Below, in pieces: positions 54,973 to 62,207 of a stretch of DNA of 64,000 nt (its first letter is position 1; each line of letters opens with the position of its first letter). Origin of the DNA: Pedobacter indicus (lineage in GTDB: Bacteria > Bacteroidota > Bacteroidia > Sphingobacteriales > Sphingobacteriaceae); the NCBI RefSeq assembly GCF_003449035.1, contig NZ_QRGB01000001.1, positions 1,674,001 through 1,738,000 of the forward strand, read 5' to 3'. The position numbers were made by a program, and so were the translations under genes. The notes beneath the pieces were generated by a model. That model had not been told where the DNA came from. It saw nothing but the letters and a program-made list of their open reading frames with translations, and made no database searches.

Positions 54973-56046
54973 ATGATGAAGATAACCTTATTAATAACCA
55001 TAGTTGCTTTTTTCTCACTGGGAACACTGATCTCTTGTGACAACGGTCAGCAGACGACCGACCCCAATGCTGTCAAACCACTTTATGTCACCGATCCTGT
55101 CAAACATGATACGGATGACCCCGCCGTATGGGTGAACCCGGACAATCCGGCTGAGTCCTTAGTTCTGGGAACCGACAAAGACGAAGACGGTGCGCTATAT
55201 GTTTATGATCTGAAAGGGAAAATTATTGAAGACAAGGTAATCCGTGATTTGAAAAGACCAAACAATGTCGATGTTGCTTATGGCTTATCGCTTGGTGAAA
55301 AGAAGGTTGATATAGCGGTTCTTACAGAAAGATTTACCCATAAACTGAGAATCTATTCCCTACCTGATATGAAGGCGATCGACAATGGGGGACTAGCGAT
55401 GTTCGAAGGGGAAACCGGAGAAGAGTATCGCGATTTGATGGGGATTGCTTTGTATACCAATGAAGCCGGAGAAATCTATGCTATCGTCGGCAGAAAAGCA
55501 GGCCCGACAGATGGGAGTTACCTATGGCAATACCTGTTGGAGGACGATGGGAACGGTGATGTGAAAGCTACCTTGGTCAGGAAGTTTGGTGAATTTAGTG
55601 GTAAAAAAGAAATAGAGGCCATTGCGGTCGATAATGAACTCGGTTATATCTATTATTCTGACGAGCAGTACGGTGTTCGAAAATACTACGCTGATCCTGA
55701 CAACGGAAATGAAGAACTTGCTTTGTTTGCAACGGAGGGCTACAAGGAGGACAATGAAGGTATCAGCTTCTACAAAACATCGGATACCACAGGCTACATC
55801 CTGGTGTCTGACCAAAGCGCAAATCATTTTAAAGTTTACAAGCGCGAAGGTGGAGCTACCCCGCATAACCACGAGCAGCTAGCCTCTATCCCCGTGTCGA
55901 CAAATAACAGCGATGGTTCTGAAACGATATCCATCCCGCTGAATGATGATTTCAAACACGGTCTTTTCGTAGCGATGAGTGATGACAAAACGTTTCACTA
56001 CTACCGCTGGGAAGATATAGCAGGTACCCTGCTCGATATAAACTAA
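54973..56046 (+). CDS. Beta-propeller 3-phytase lipoprotein
   Basis: 357 residues, lipobox LISC with Cys22; a second ATG at 54976 is an equal start. The six-bladed phytase signature is clear: DTDDPAVWVNPDNPAESLVL, GTDKDEDGALYVYDLKGKI, RPNNVDVAYGLSLG and EGISFYKTSDTTGYILVSDQ, with acidic loops that bind Ca2+. It removes phosphate from phytate outside the cytoplasm. With the TonB receptor in front it forms a phytate-use pair. Confidence 0.95.
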   Translation: MMKITLLITIVAFFSLGTLISCDNGQQTTDPNAVKPLYVTDPVKHDTDDPAVWVNPDNPAESLVLGTDKDEDGALYVYDLKGKIIEDKVIRDLKRPNNVDVAYGLSLGEKKVDIAVLTERFTHKLRIYSLPDMKAIDNGGLAMFEGETGEEYRDLMGIALYTNEAGEIYAIVGRKAGPTDGSYLWQYLLEDDGNGDVKATLVRKFGEFSGKKEIEAIAVDNELGYIYYSDEQYGVRKYYADPDNGNEELALFATEGYKEDNEGISFYKTSDTTGYILVSDQSANHFKVYKREGGATPHNHEQLASIPVSTNNSDGSETISIPLNDDFKHGLFVAMSDDKTFHYYRWEDIAGTLLDIN

Positions 56047-56093
56047 ACCTTAACACCTGAGAGAAAATTTAGCTACGTAAATTTTCGTTTAAC

Positions 56094-56146
56094 GAAACCG
56101 TTTTGAGGGGTTTTATTTCATGAACCTTTCAAAACGGTTTTTTTAT
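56094..56146 (+). terminator. Terminator after the phytase gene
   Basis: AAACCGTTTTGAGGGG (56095-56110) pairs with CCTTTCAAAACGGTTT (56125-56140), with small mismatches near the loop, followed by a T-rich run. Confidence 0.85.
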
Positions 56147-56258
56147 TGACGAATTTCAAACCTTTTTCGACTCATTTTTCGCGAACACCCCACGGCGACC
56201 AAGCGGCTTTTTCTCCTGAAATGGAAGGACCCTTGTTATTAAAATGTTTTAGACTTAG

Positions 56259-56313
56259 TCGGACATTGTTCGGACATTGTTCGGACATTGTTCGGATGTT
56301 CTTCGGATATTAG
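56259..56313. repeat. Five-unit 11-bp tandem repeat array
   Basis: Three exact copies of TCGGACATTGT (56259-56291) are followed by two diverged copies TCGGATGTTCT and TCGGATATTAG, with exactly 11-bp spacing. It lies in the 430-base non-coding stretch between the phytase terminator and the DUF6266 gene, which otherwise holds only the hairpin described next. Slippage-prone or protein-binding DNA. Confidence 0.85.
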
Positions 56314-56338
56314 ACGTGTGTGCACGATTAATATCCGA
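56303..56338. repeat. Inverted repeat next to the 11-bp array
   Basis: TCGGATATTA (56303-56312) pairs with TAATATCCGA (56329-56338), and an inner CGTG/CACG stem (56315-56318 and 56323-56326) encloses TGTG. The first arm is the last unit of the 11-bp array. No T tract follows, so it is not a simple terminator. Confidence 0.75.
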
Positions 56339-56476
56339 TTGAGGTACGACGAACTTCTATCTATGCCCTGTATCATAATAGTGTAAATTCAGACCGGTTG
56401 TTGAGCGTGGATATTGACTTTGATCTGGTTTTTGCCGATCTTATGGTTTTTTAATTTTCACTTAATATTTTTTATT

Positions 56477-57118
56477 ATGGCGGTTTTTAAAGATGGGATC
56501 ATGGGATCCTTTAAAGGTCGTGTTGGAAACGTTGTTGGTTACGAATGGCGAGGGCTATCGGTTATGCGCAGCCGGCCACGGATTAAGAAAAATCGTAAAC
56601 CGACGGAAAAACAGTTAGCGAACCGGGCACGATTCAATTTAATGCAGGAGTATTTACGCTTCCGTATAGGCTTTGTTCGCAAGGGGTTCTCTTTAGCTCC
56701 CGAATTGGAAAGAATGTCGCAGTTTAACGTCGCAATGTCTTATAACCTATCTTATGCGATAGCCGGCGAATACCCTCATTGGTATATAGACTACAGCAAA
56801 GTGGTTTTCTCAAAGGGAGATTTAGAGTTGCCGAAGGGGATTTCACTCGCTCTGGAAAAGAATATTTTACGTGTGTCCTGGGACACCGAAAAGGAGGGTG
56901 CCGCTGCCGATGATGATCAAGCAATGGTTATGGTTTCTGGCAGTAATGATGTTATTGGAAAACACAGTGGTAATTTACGAGAAGATGGCGAAGAGTTAAT
57001 CGACCTGGTGGGTGAGGAGGAGGGTACGGAACTGTTTGTTCATATTGCGTTTATATCTGACGATCGTAGTCGGGTATCAGATAGCCTGTTCTTAGGTTCT
57101 GTGGTGGTCGGACAATAA
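56477..57118 (+). CDS. DUF6266 family protein
   Basis: 213 residues from the ATG at 56477; the in-frame start at 56414 gives a hydrophobic, unconserved tail. The DUF6266 N-terminus is clear: FKDGIMGSFKGRVGNVVGYE then RSRPRIKKNRKPTEKQLANR and RFNLMQEYLRF. It has a basic, possibly nucleic-acid-binding N-terminal half and an acidic C-terminal half. Function unknown; many copies occur in Sphingobacteriaceae genomes. It lies between the repeat array and two tRNA genes. Confidence 0.85.
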   Translation: MAVFKDGIMGSFKGRVGNVVGYEWRGLSVMRSRPRIKKNRKPTEKQLANRARFNLMQEYLRFRIGFVRKGFSLAPELERMSQFNVAMSYNLSYAIAGEYPHWYIDYSKVVFSKGDLELPKGISLALEKNILRVSWDTEKEGAAADDDQAMVMVSGSNDVIGKHSGNLREDGEELIDLVGEEEGTELFVHIAFISDDRSRVSDSLFLGSVVVGQ

Positions 57119-57220
57119 GGGTTTTTTTGAGGAAATACGTTACTTTGTTTATTAAATTAAAAATAAGCTCCTCTGAATAAGGTAGTTTTACAACTATTGT
57201 CAATTTTTTTCAAAAAAGGC

Positions 57221-57250
57221 TTGACATGTATGTAAAACTACCTATATTTG
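57221..57250 (+). promoter_or_regulatory. Promoter of the tRNA-Gly/tRNA-Leu region
   Basis: TTG at 57221-57223 and TATATTTG at 57243-57250 have 19 bases between them, an exact match to the Bacteroidota TTG-N19-TAnnTTTG promoter. tRNA-Gly begins 18 bases after the box. Confidence 0.85.
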
Positions 57251-57267
57251 CATTCACCAAAACAAAA

Positions 57268-57340
57268 GCGAAAGTAGCTCAGTTGGTAGAGCGCAACCTT
57301 GCCAAGGTTGAGGTCGCGAGTTCGAACCTCGTCTTTCGCT
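57268..57340 (+). tRNA. tRNA-Gly (GCC)
   Basis: 73 bases with a 7-bp acceptor stem (GCGAAAG / CTTTCGC), D arm GCTCAGTTGGTAGAGC, anticodon loop TTGCCAA (anticodon GCC), T arm GCGAGTTCGAACCTCG-type and discriminator T. The next three bases are CCA, so the 3' end may be encoded. Confidence 0.95.
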
Positions 57341-57348
57341 CCAAAAAC

Positions 57349-57373
57349 AAATCCCTTATTGTAAGGGATTTTA
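57349..57373 (+). terminator. Hairpin between tRNA-Gly and tRNA-Leu
   Basis: AAATCCCTTA (57349-57358) pairs with TAAGGGATTT (57362-57371) around a 3-base loop, followed by TTA. It may terminate tRNA-Gly or mark a processing site. Confidence 0.75.
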
Positions 57374-57406
57374 TGTTTAAACCGGTGTCGCAAGACACTT
57401 TTAAAC

Positions 57407-57492
57407 GCTGAAGTGGTGGAACTGGTAGACACGCAGGACTTAAAATCCTGTTCGCCCTAAAGCGAGTGCGGGTTCGATTCCCGCCTTCAGTA
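57407..57492 (+). tRNA. tRNA-Leu (UAA)
   Basis: 86 bases with the acceptor stem GCTGAAG / CTTCAGT (one G-U pair), a type II long variable arm (GTTCGCCCTAAAGCGAGT), anticodon loop CTTAAAA (anticodon UAA) and T loop GTTCGATTC. Such tRNA genes are frequent integration sites, and the accessory region starts right behind it. Confidence 0.95.
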
Positions 57493-57497
57493 CTTTT

Positions 57498-57536
57498 AAA
57501 GAAGCGAACCGCAGATGGCTCGCTTCTTTTGTTTTT
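57498..57536. terminator. Terminator behind tRNA-Leu
   Basis: AAAGAAGCGA (57498-57507) pairs with TCGCTTCTTT (57520-57529), followed by TTTGTTTTT. It also closes the convergent higA gene. Confidence 0.88.
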
Positions 57537-57897
57537 ATATCCTGCTTAATATAAAATCGGCAGGTATATGTAGTTTATCGTATATCCCTTTCAAGAAATC
57601 GATATCGGGCTTTCGTTTTCCTTTTAATATCTGGTTGATCTTGGGAAGCGGTATGTTTGTCTCTTTGGCCAGATCAGTCTGGCTCATATCTCGTTCAAAC
57701 ATCTTGACCTTGACCATATCAATGATGGTTTTGGGTGCTGGGAATGTATAATATCTGCTTTCGTATTCCTGTACTTGTGCGGTCTTATCTTGCAGGGCTT
57801 GTAACTCTTCGGGGGTTACATTGTTTTCTCCCTTTTTCATGATATCATTGATACTGTTGATAGTATCGGTGTATTGTTTTTCATTTTTAATCTTCAT
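57535..57897 (-). CDS. HigA-type antitoxin
   Basis: 120 residues. The N-terminal half is helical; residues about 65-118 are a helix-turn-helix (MSQTDLAKETNIPLPKINQI then LKGKRKPDIDFLKGIYDKLH). This is the HigA architecture with a C-terminal HTH. It lies 1 base behind the toxin gene and should bind toxin and the palindrome at 58231-58253. Confidence 0.88.
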   Translation of the reverse strand: MKIKNEKQYTDTINSINDIMKKGENNVTPEELQALQDKTAQVQEYESRYYTFPAPKTIIDMVKVKMFERDMSQTDLAKETNIPLPKINQILKGKRKPDIDFLKGIYDKLHIPADFILSRI

Positions 57898-57898
57898 C

Positions 57899-58192
57899 TT
57901 ACAGATCTTTTAAGTTCAACTTGTCATATTCGCTATGTGTGCCGATAAACCGGATAAAAACGGTTCTTACATTGAAGAAGATACGGGCTACCAGTCTACA
58001 ATCATTCCCTTTAATATTAAAGATAAATAGACTATCCCCCACACCGTCTACACTGTTAATGGTTTTTTTCATTTCTGCAAAGTTCTTCCAATCGGAGGCA
58101 GCGGTAATGTTGTGACATCTTTCCAGAGCATTATAATACTCTGGATGTGTCTCTGCATACTCTTTTATGACCTTCGTTGATATGATCACCAT
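57899..58192 (-). CDS. HigB-type mRNA interferase toxin
   Basis: 97 residues, HigB_toxin family (PF09907-type): ISTKVIKEYAETHPEYYNAL, SLFIFNIKGNDCRLVARIFF and FIRFIGTHSEYDKL. These toxins cleave ribosome-associated mRNA. Toxin before antitoxin is the standard HigBA order. Only 4 bases separate the -7 box (TATCTTTG, 58204-58197) from its ATG, so the mRNA may be leaderless. Confidence 0.9.
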   Translation of the reverse strand: MVIISTKVIKEYAETHPEYYNALERCHNITAASDWKNFAEMKKTINSVDGVGDSLFIFNIKGNDCRLVARIFFNVRTVFIRFIGTHSEYDKLNLKDL

Positions 58193-58196
58193 GAAA

Positions 58197-58253
58197 CAAA
58201 GATAGAGGATTTTATTTTAAAAATTATAAAAATATTTCATAAAATGAAATATT
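58197..58253 (-). promoter_or_regulatory. Promoter and palindromic operator of the first HigBA operon
   Basis: The minus-strand -7 box TATCTTTG covers 58204-58197. Further upstream is a perfect inverted repeat, AATATTTCAT (58231-58240) and ATGAAATATT (58244-58253), with AAA between the arms. This is a likely HigA operator. No good TTG is found 19-21 bases before the box. Confidence 0.7.
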
Positions 58254-58279
58254 GAATACCAACAAACAAGCTTAATGAG

Positions 58280-58342
58280 CAGATAATTCAAAGTTTATGA
58301 TCAGATATTCCAAAATTTAATCGCTGATATTCCAAAGTTTAA
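58280..58342 (+). repeat. Three 22-bp-spaced direct repeats before the DUF4143 ATPase
   Basis: Copies of the consensus CAGATATTCCAAAGTTTAA begin at 58280, 58302 and 58324, spaced exactly 22 bases, about two DNA turns. The first is diverged (ATAATTCAAAGTTTA). The last abuts a -7 box TATATTTG (58344-58351), so a protein bound along one DNA face would control the ATPase gene. Confidence 0.8.
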
Positions 58343-58375
58343 CTATATTTGATGGAAAACAAAATAGATTGTGCT

Positions 58376-59533
58376 ATGTCTGAATGGATAGAGAGAACAA
58401 TGGCTAAGGAGATAAGAAAACGGATTAAACAATATCCGATCCTAGCGGTAACGGGTCCACGACAATCCGGCAAAACCACCTTGTTAAAAACGCTGTTTCC
58501 CGATTATGGTTATGTGTCTCTTGAAAATCCCGATCATCGGTCTTTTGCACAGGAAGATCCAAATGGCTTTCTTCAACAATATGCTAATAATGCCATATTG
58601 GATGAAGTTCAACGAGTACCAGAATTGTTTTCCTATTTGCAAACTGTGGTTGATGAATCTGGCCAAATGGGGCAATACATCCTTTCTGGATCGCAAAATT
58701 TTCATTTACTTAAGCACATTACTCAGTCATTGGCCGGGCGTGTTGCTCTCTTCCGACTTTTACCCCTGGATACCCACGAGCTAGAGCAAGCTAAAAAATT
58801 GCCCACAAACTATTTAGATGCCTGCATTCAGGGAGGGTACCCCGCTATTTATCATAGAAGTTTAGATCCAACGGATTTTTACGCCAACTACATTCGCACA
58901 TACATAGAAAAGGATGTGACAGAATTGATTAATATCCGTGATATGAATAGCTTCCGGACGTTCCTCGGATTGTGTGCAGCAAGAGCAGGTCAACTTTTGA
59001 ACTTGACTGCGCTGGCTAATGATTGTAATATTTCTCAACCTACTGCAAAGGCCTGGTTGTCTGTTTTAGAAAGCAGTTATCTTGTTTTCTTGCTTTATCC
59101 TTATCATGATAACTTCAATAAACGCTTGGTAAAAACGCCTAAACTATATTTTTATGATGTTGGTTTATTGACCCATTTATTGCAAATTCGTGAACCTAAA
59201 GAATTGGCCGTAAATAGACTAAAGGGTAATATCTTTGAGAATTTCGTCATTGCCAATTTTCAAAAGTTTAATGAGAATCGATACGAGCATCTTAATTATT
59301 ATTTTTGGCAAGATCACAATGGCTTAGAAATTGACCTATTGCTAAAAACTGCAAATGCGTTTGATGTATATGAGGTCAAATCTACTCAGACGTTAAGCGG
59401 CGCGCTATTCAAAAATCTTCAACATTTCACCGAAATAGTGAAGCCACACGCTGTTCAGCCGCACCTGATTTATGGTGGAGATCAATCTTTAGTTCGAAGC
59501 AATGTACAGGTATTGTCCTGGAGAATGGTATAG
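58376..59533 (+). CDS. AAA ATPase with DUF4143 nuclease-like C-domain
   Basis: 385 residues from the ATG at 58376; an in-frame ATG at 58352 lies directly against the -7 box (58344-58351), so a transcript from it would start downstream of 58352. Walker A GPRQSGKTTL (about 27-36), Walker B-like AILDEVQRVPE, a SGSQ sensor, and the DUF4143 domain with LEIDLLL and YEVKST (D-x(n)-E-x-K type) at about 310-345. It belongs to a widespread family of mobile ATPases of uncertain function (AAA_14/DUF4143). It sits alone between TA modules. Confidence 0.85.
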   Translation: MSEWIERTMAKEIRKRIKQYPILAVTGPRQSGKTTLLKTLFPDYGYVSLENPDHRSFAQEDPNGFLQQYANNAILDEVQRVPELFSYLQTVVDESGQMGQYILSGSQNFHLLKHITQSLAGRVALFRLLPLDTHELEQAKKLPTNYLDACIQGGYPAIYHRSLDPTDFYANYIRTYIEKDVTELINIRDMNSFRTFLGLCAARAGQLLNLTALANDCNISQPTAKAWLSVLESSYLVFLLYPYHDNFNKRLVKTPKLYFYDVGLLTHLLQIREPKELAVNRLKGNIFENFVIANFQKFNENRYEHLNYYFWQDHNGLEIDLLLKTANAFDVYEVKSTQTLSGALFKNLQHFTEIVKPHAVQPHLIYGGDQSLVRSNVQVLSWRMV

Positions 59534-59560
59534 TAAAAATAAAGCTGCGAAATTAAAAGG

Positions 59561-59620
59561 ACACTGATCCGAATTTTCGAAAAGGACTTGAACAGGAAAA
59601 TAGGCTTTACGTTTCTGTAA
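59561..59620 (+). pseudogene. Remnant of a second antitoxin gene (3' end)
   Basis: In the frame ending at a stop at 59618 the sequence reads TLIRIFEKDLNRKIGFTFL, nearly identical to the C-terminus of the XRE antitoxin at 60109-60408 (TLIRIFEKGLNKKIGFTFL). The similarity continues past the stop. Upstream the rest of the gene is missing. It is the relic of a former tandem TA copy. The wider gap 59534-59776 holds this relic and the toxin promoter. Confidence 0.85.
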
Positions 59621-59740
59621 TTGAATATTGTTAACTATAAAAAGCATTTTAGGTTTATTTTGCTTTCTATATATAGCATTTTGGAACTGCCTTATCAGCG
59701 ATTTCAAAAACGAATCCCTAACGTGTAATCTTCAAAATAT

Positions 59741-59771
59741 TTGGAAAATGTTATCTTTTAAGATAACTTTG
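59741..59771 (+). promoter_or_regulatory. Promoter and operator of the RelE/XRE module
   Basis: TTG (59741-59743) and TAACTTTG (59764-59771) are spaced 20 bases apart. The palindrome GTTATCTT-TT-AAGATAAC (59750-59767) lies between and partly over the -7 box. The start codon (59777) comes 5 bases after the box, so transcription should begin at or next to the ATG. Confidence 0.8.
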
Positions 59772-59776
59772 TGTGG

Positions 59777-60112
59777 ATGATCAGGGAAATAATATTTTAT
59801 CAAAATCACTTCACCGACTTTTATCAAAAGCAGGATGAGAAGGTAAAGTCAAAGATTAAATATACTCTAGATCTAATAAGGCAGGTGGAACGGGTTCCGG
59901 ATAAATTTCTGAAGCATATGATTGGGTATGATGGTCTTTATGAGGTGAGGGTGCAGGTAAAGTCTAATATTTATCGAATTTTCTGTTGCTTTGACAACAA
60001 CCGCATCGTGGTTCTCTTTAATGGGTTCCAAAAGAAAACGCAGAAAACGCCGCAACAAGAAATTGACAGGGCTGTTAAATTAAAAGAAGAGTATTTTAAA
60101 AACAAGATATGA
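59777..60112 (+). CDS. RelE/ParE-family toxin (Gp49/HigB-like)
   Basis: 111 residues from the ATG at 59777; a GTG two codons upstream overlaps the -7 box region and is rejected. Phage-derived Gp49-like toxin pattern: FYQNHFTDFYQKQDEKVKSK, FLKHMIGYDGLYEVRVQV and YRIFCCFDNNRIVVLFNGFQ with KKTQKTP, the RNase-active C-terminal surface. Its stop overlaps the antitoxin ATG by 4 bases. Confidence 0.9.
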   Translation: MIREIIFYQNHFTDFYQKQDEKVKSKIKYTLDLIRQVERVPDKFLKHMIGYDGLYEVRVQVKSNIYRIFCCFDNNRIVVLFNGFQKKTQKTPQQEIDRAVKLKEEYFKNKI

Positions 60113-60408
60113 AAAGCTACGACCAAGTAAAGAATTTTGAAGAACTGTTGGAACTAGAACATGGCAAGGTGGGCACTACATCGCGAAATGAGTACGAAGA
60201 AAACGCCCAGATGTTTATCATTAGTGAGATGCTAAAGGAAGCCAGACGGGAAGCTAATCTTACACAAGAACAGTTAGCCGAACTTTCCGGGACAAAAAAA
60301 AGCTATATTTCTAAGCTCGAAAACGCTAAGGGCAATATTCAGCTTTCGACACTGATTCGAATTTTCGAAAAGGGCTTGAACAAGAAAATCGGCTTTACGT
60401 TTCTGTAA
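60109..60408 (+). CDS. XRE-family antitoxin
   Basis: 99 residues. An HTH lies at about 38-85 (MLKEARREANLTQEQLAELS, GTKKSYISKLENAKGNIQLS) and the C-terminus ends IFEKGLNKKIGFTFL, the usual end for antitoxins of this type. It overlaps the toxin by ATGA, so the two are coupled. It should neutralise the toxin and bind the palindrome at 59750-59767. The remnant at 59561-59620 is a copy of its 3' end. Confidence 0.92.
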   Translation: MKSYDQVKNFEELLELEHGKVGTTSRNEYEENAQMFIISEMLKEARREANLTQEQLAELSGTKKSYISKLENAKGNIQLSTLIRIFEKGLNKKIGFTFL

Positions 60409-60810
60409 TTGAAAAAGGGAGCTATTAAAAAGCAGGTTTAGCTCGGCATTACAAAAATCAACTCTATCTATTTATCTATTTGATCTTTTTGTAAAAATCA
60501 GTAAACCGTTTGCCGGATTTGCTAAATAATACTGAGTCTGCAAATTCATTGTAATAGGAATAGTTAATATCCGCGATATCGATTTTATTAATAATCGTAA
60601 TATTGAAATTGTCCTTGAGGTGTTTAGCAGGAGGTACTGGATCATGATAATACGACCGGGAAAATAATCACTTTCAACCAAGGAAAAACACCGATTAAAG
60701 ACGTTGTAAAGAATATCTAATCTTATTGTAGCGTAATTGTGACGAAGCTCGTATTGGATAAAAGTACGAGTCCAAGCTGTTTTGTGCTCGGTCAATAGAT
60801 TAAAACAAAC
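60409..60810 (+). other. Non-coding stretch with possible decayed coding fragments
   Basis: No intact gene is seen. Forward frames contain protein-like pieces broken by stops and a frame change: FVKISKPFAGFAK near 60489-60530, then VNIRDIDFINNRNIEIVLEV near 60563-60622, and TTGKIITFNQGKTPIKDVVK ending at a stop at 60718-60720. A 107-codon frame on the minus strand here has no family-like features. I read the stretch as a decayed gene, with low certainty. Confidence 0.35.
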
Positions 60811-61281
60811 GTGAAAAAAACTACTATTCTGGGAAACCTCCAGACAAACAGCTTTGTGCTTGTTCTTGTTCTGTCTTTTTTATTAGTTTCTTGCCAGAAG
60901 GAAGAGACAGATGGCGAAGCTTTAAAGTGTACGGTTGTGGTGAAAGAAGGCTCTGATGATAATGTAATCGGCAAGTGGAAATTGGTAATTGCCGAAACTA
61001 CTTTTTTCAAACCAAGGAAAGAAGATTACTCATGCCGAGAAGTATTTTATACGTTTCGGGAGGATGGCAAATTGGTGATCACAAGTAATCACGAAAACCT
61101 CATCGGTTACGATGTAGGAGAGTATGCTTTTGAGTTTGACAAAATTGAGCATGAGGAGGCGCAATACCACTCGCTGAAGATTGGGAACGGGAATATCGGG
61201 TGTAGCATCGAGAACAATCATATGATTTTAGATAATTCACCTTTAGACGGTCCTAAACTTCTCTTAATGAGAGTAGAATGA
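60811..61281 (+). CDS. Lipocalin-like lipoprotein
   Basis: 156 residues with lipobox LVSC (Cys28). The mature part has the lipocalin-like pattern common in Bacteroidota: VIGKWKLVIAETTFFKP, YTFREDGKLVITSN and an IGNGNIGCSIENNHMIL end. It is probably anchored in the outer membrane; ligand unknown. Convergent with recX. Confidence 0.8.
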   Translation: MKKTTILGNLQTNSFVLVLVLSFLLVSCQKEETDGEALKCTVVVKEGSDDNVIGKWKLVIAETTFFKPRKEDYSCREVFYTFREDGKLVITSNHENLIGYDVGEYAFEFDKIEHEEAQYHSLKIGNGNIGCSIENNHMILDNSPLDGPKLLLMRVE

Positions 61282-61340
61282 TCCTTTTTACTATTTCTTG
61301 CAAGGGTACTAATAGTTGCTAAAAATGAGAATATCGATGG

Positions 61341-61823
61341 TTACTTGTCACTCAATATCTCAAAAATCAAACTTTGTTCAAAGCCTCTGCTAACCGCATA
61401 TTGGGCTAGTTTCATTTTTCGTTTGTAAGGGTGAGGCTCTTTGAGTAGTCTTGATTTTTTTTCGATAACCTGCTCGAGCGTGCTCATATATTCACTGGGA
61501 TCAATGCTCGCTAAGGACTCTTTTATTAGGCGCGGCGATATTCTTTTCTGTTGCAGACCGTTTTTGATTTTGATCCTTCCCCATTGTTTCATTTTAAATT
61601 TGCCGGAAACATAGGCATAGGCAAAACGTTCTTCGTTGAGAAAGTTTTCCGTAATTAATTCGGATATAATGTTCTCTACATCAGATTGATGTAGACCCCA
61701 GTTATAGAGTTTGTCTCGTACCTCTTGCTGTGCTCGCTCTTGATAGGCGCAAAAACCTTCTGCTCGCTTTTTCGCCTGCATGGGGGTAAGTCGGTTATTT
61801 TTTTTCTGATCCGAATCAATCAT
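61341..61823 (-). CDS. recX: Regulatory protein RecX
   Basis: 160 residues with the RecX three-helix repeats: FCAYQERAQQEVRDKLYNWG, DVENIISELITENFLNEERF and AYAYVSGKFKMKQWGRIKIK, followed by the C-terminal repeat. It binds RecA filaments and limits recombination. No recA is nearby. It lies between TA modules, next to the second higA on the same strand. Confidence 0.93.
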   Translation of the reverse strand: MIDSDQKKNNRLTPMQAKKRAEGFCAYQERAQQEVRDKLYNWGLHQSDVENIISELITENFLNEERFAYAYVSGKFKMKQWGRIKIKNGLQQKRISPRLIKESLASIDPSEYMSTLEQVIEKKSRLLKEPHPYKRKMKLAQYAVSRGFEQSLIFEILSDK

Positions 61824-61849
61824 GTTGATTTTTCTTTTCTTAAACTATA

Positions 61850-62203
61850 CTATAGTTGCATGAAGAGTTCAGCAGGCAAGTTAAAGTACTTGCGTAGTTT
61901 TCGAGCGGTATTTAAGGTTAATTCCCTGCGGCCAGACAAAACAGAAGAAACATGACCTTTGCTGCCTATAATTGGCTCCAACTCCTTAGCTTTGATTCCA
62001 CGCTCCTCCATTTTTAATTTTATAACCTCAATAGGGTCAATAGTCGGTATTTGAATGTGTTTATCTTCATAATCTTTGATTAACACCAATAGCAATGCTA
62101 ACTCATCTGCCTCGACTGTGCCATCTTCCACGTGGAAGATGGCCATTGTTCTCTTCACAGCTGTTTGATATTGTTCTTCTGTATTTAATACTTTCCAGTC
62201 CAT
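61850..62203 (-). CDS. HigA-type antitoxin, second module
   Basis: 117 residues. The N-terminal half is helical; about 62-115 is an HTH (MEERGIKAKELEPIIGSKGH then VSSVLSGRRELTLNTARKLR). It is 4 bases behind its toxin. Only weakly similar to the first HigA outside the HTH layout, so the modules are old paralogues. Confidence 0.88.
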   Translation of the reverse strand: MDWKVLNTEEQYQTAVKRTMAIFHVEDGTVEADELALLLVLIKDYEDKHIQIPTIDPIEVIKLKMEERGIKAKELEPIIGSKGHVSSVLSGRRELTLNTARKLRKYFNLPAELFMQL

Positions 62204-62207
62204 CTTT

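Noticed and set aside
56259-56313. CRISPR-like array
   Set aside because: The units are 11 bases and directly adjacent, without spacers, and no cas gene is present.
56259-56338. Plasmid-type iterons with a replication origin
   Set aside because: No replication initiator gene is nearby and the surroundings are chromosomal genes and tRNAs.
57226-57411. 61-codon frame over tRNA-Gly
   Set aside because: It covers the tRNA and its promoter; the tRNA structure is unambiguous.
60472-60795. 107-codon minus-strand frame
   Set aside because: Composition is unlike a protein family and the forward strand carries better coding-like pieces.
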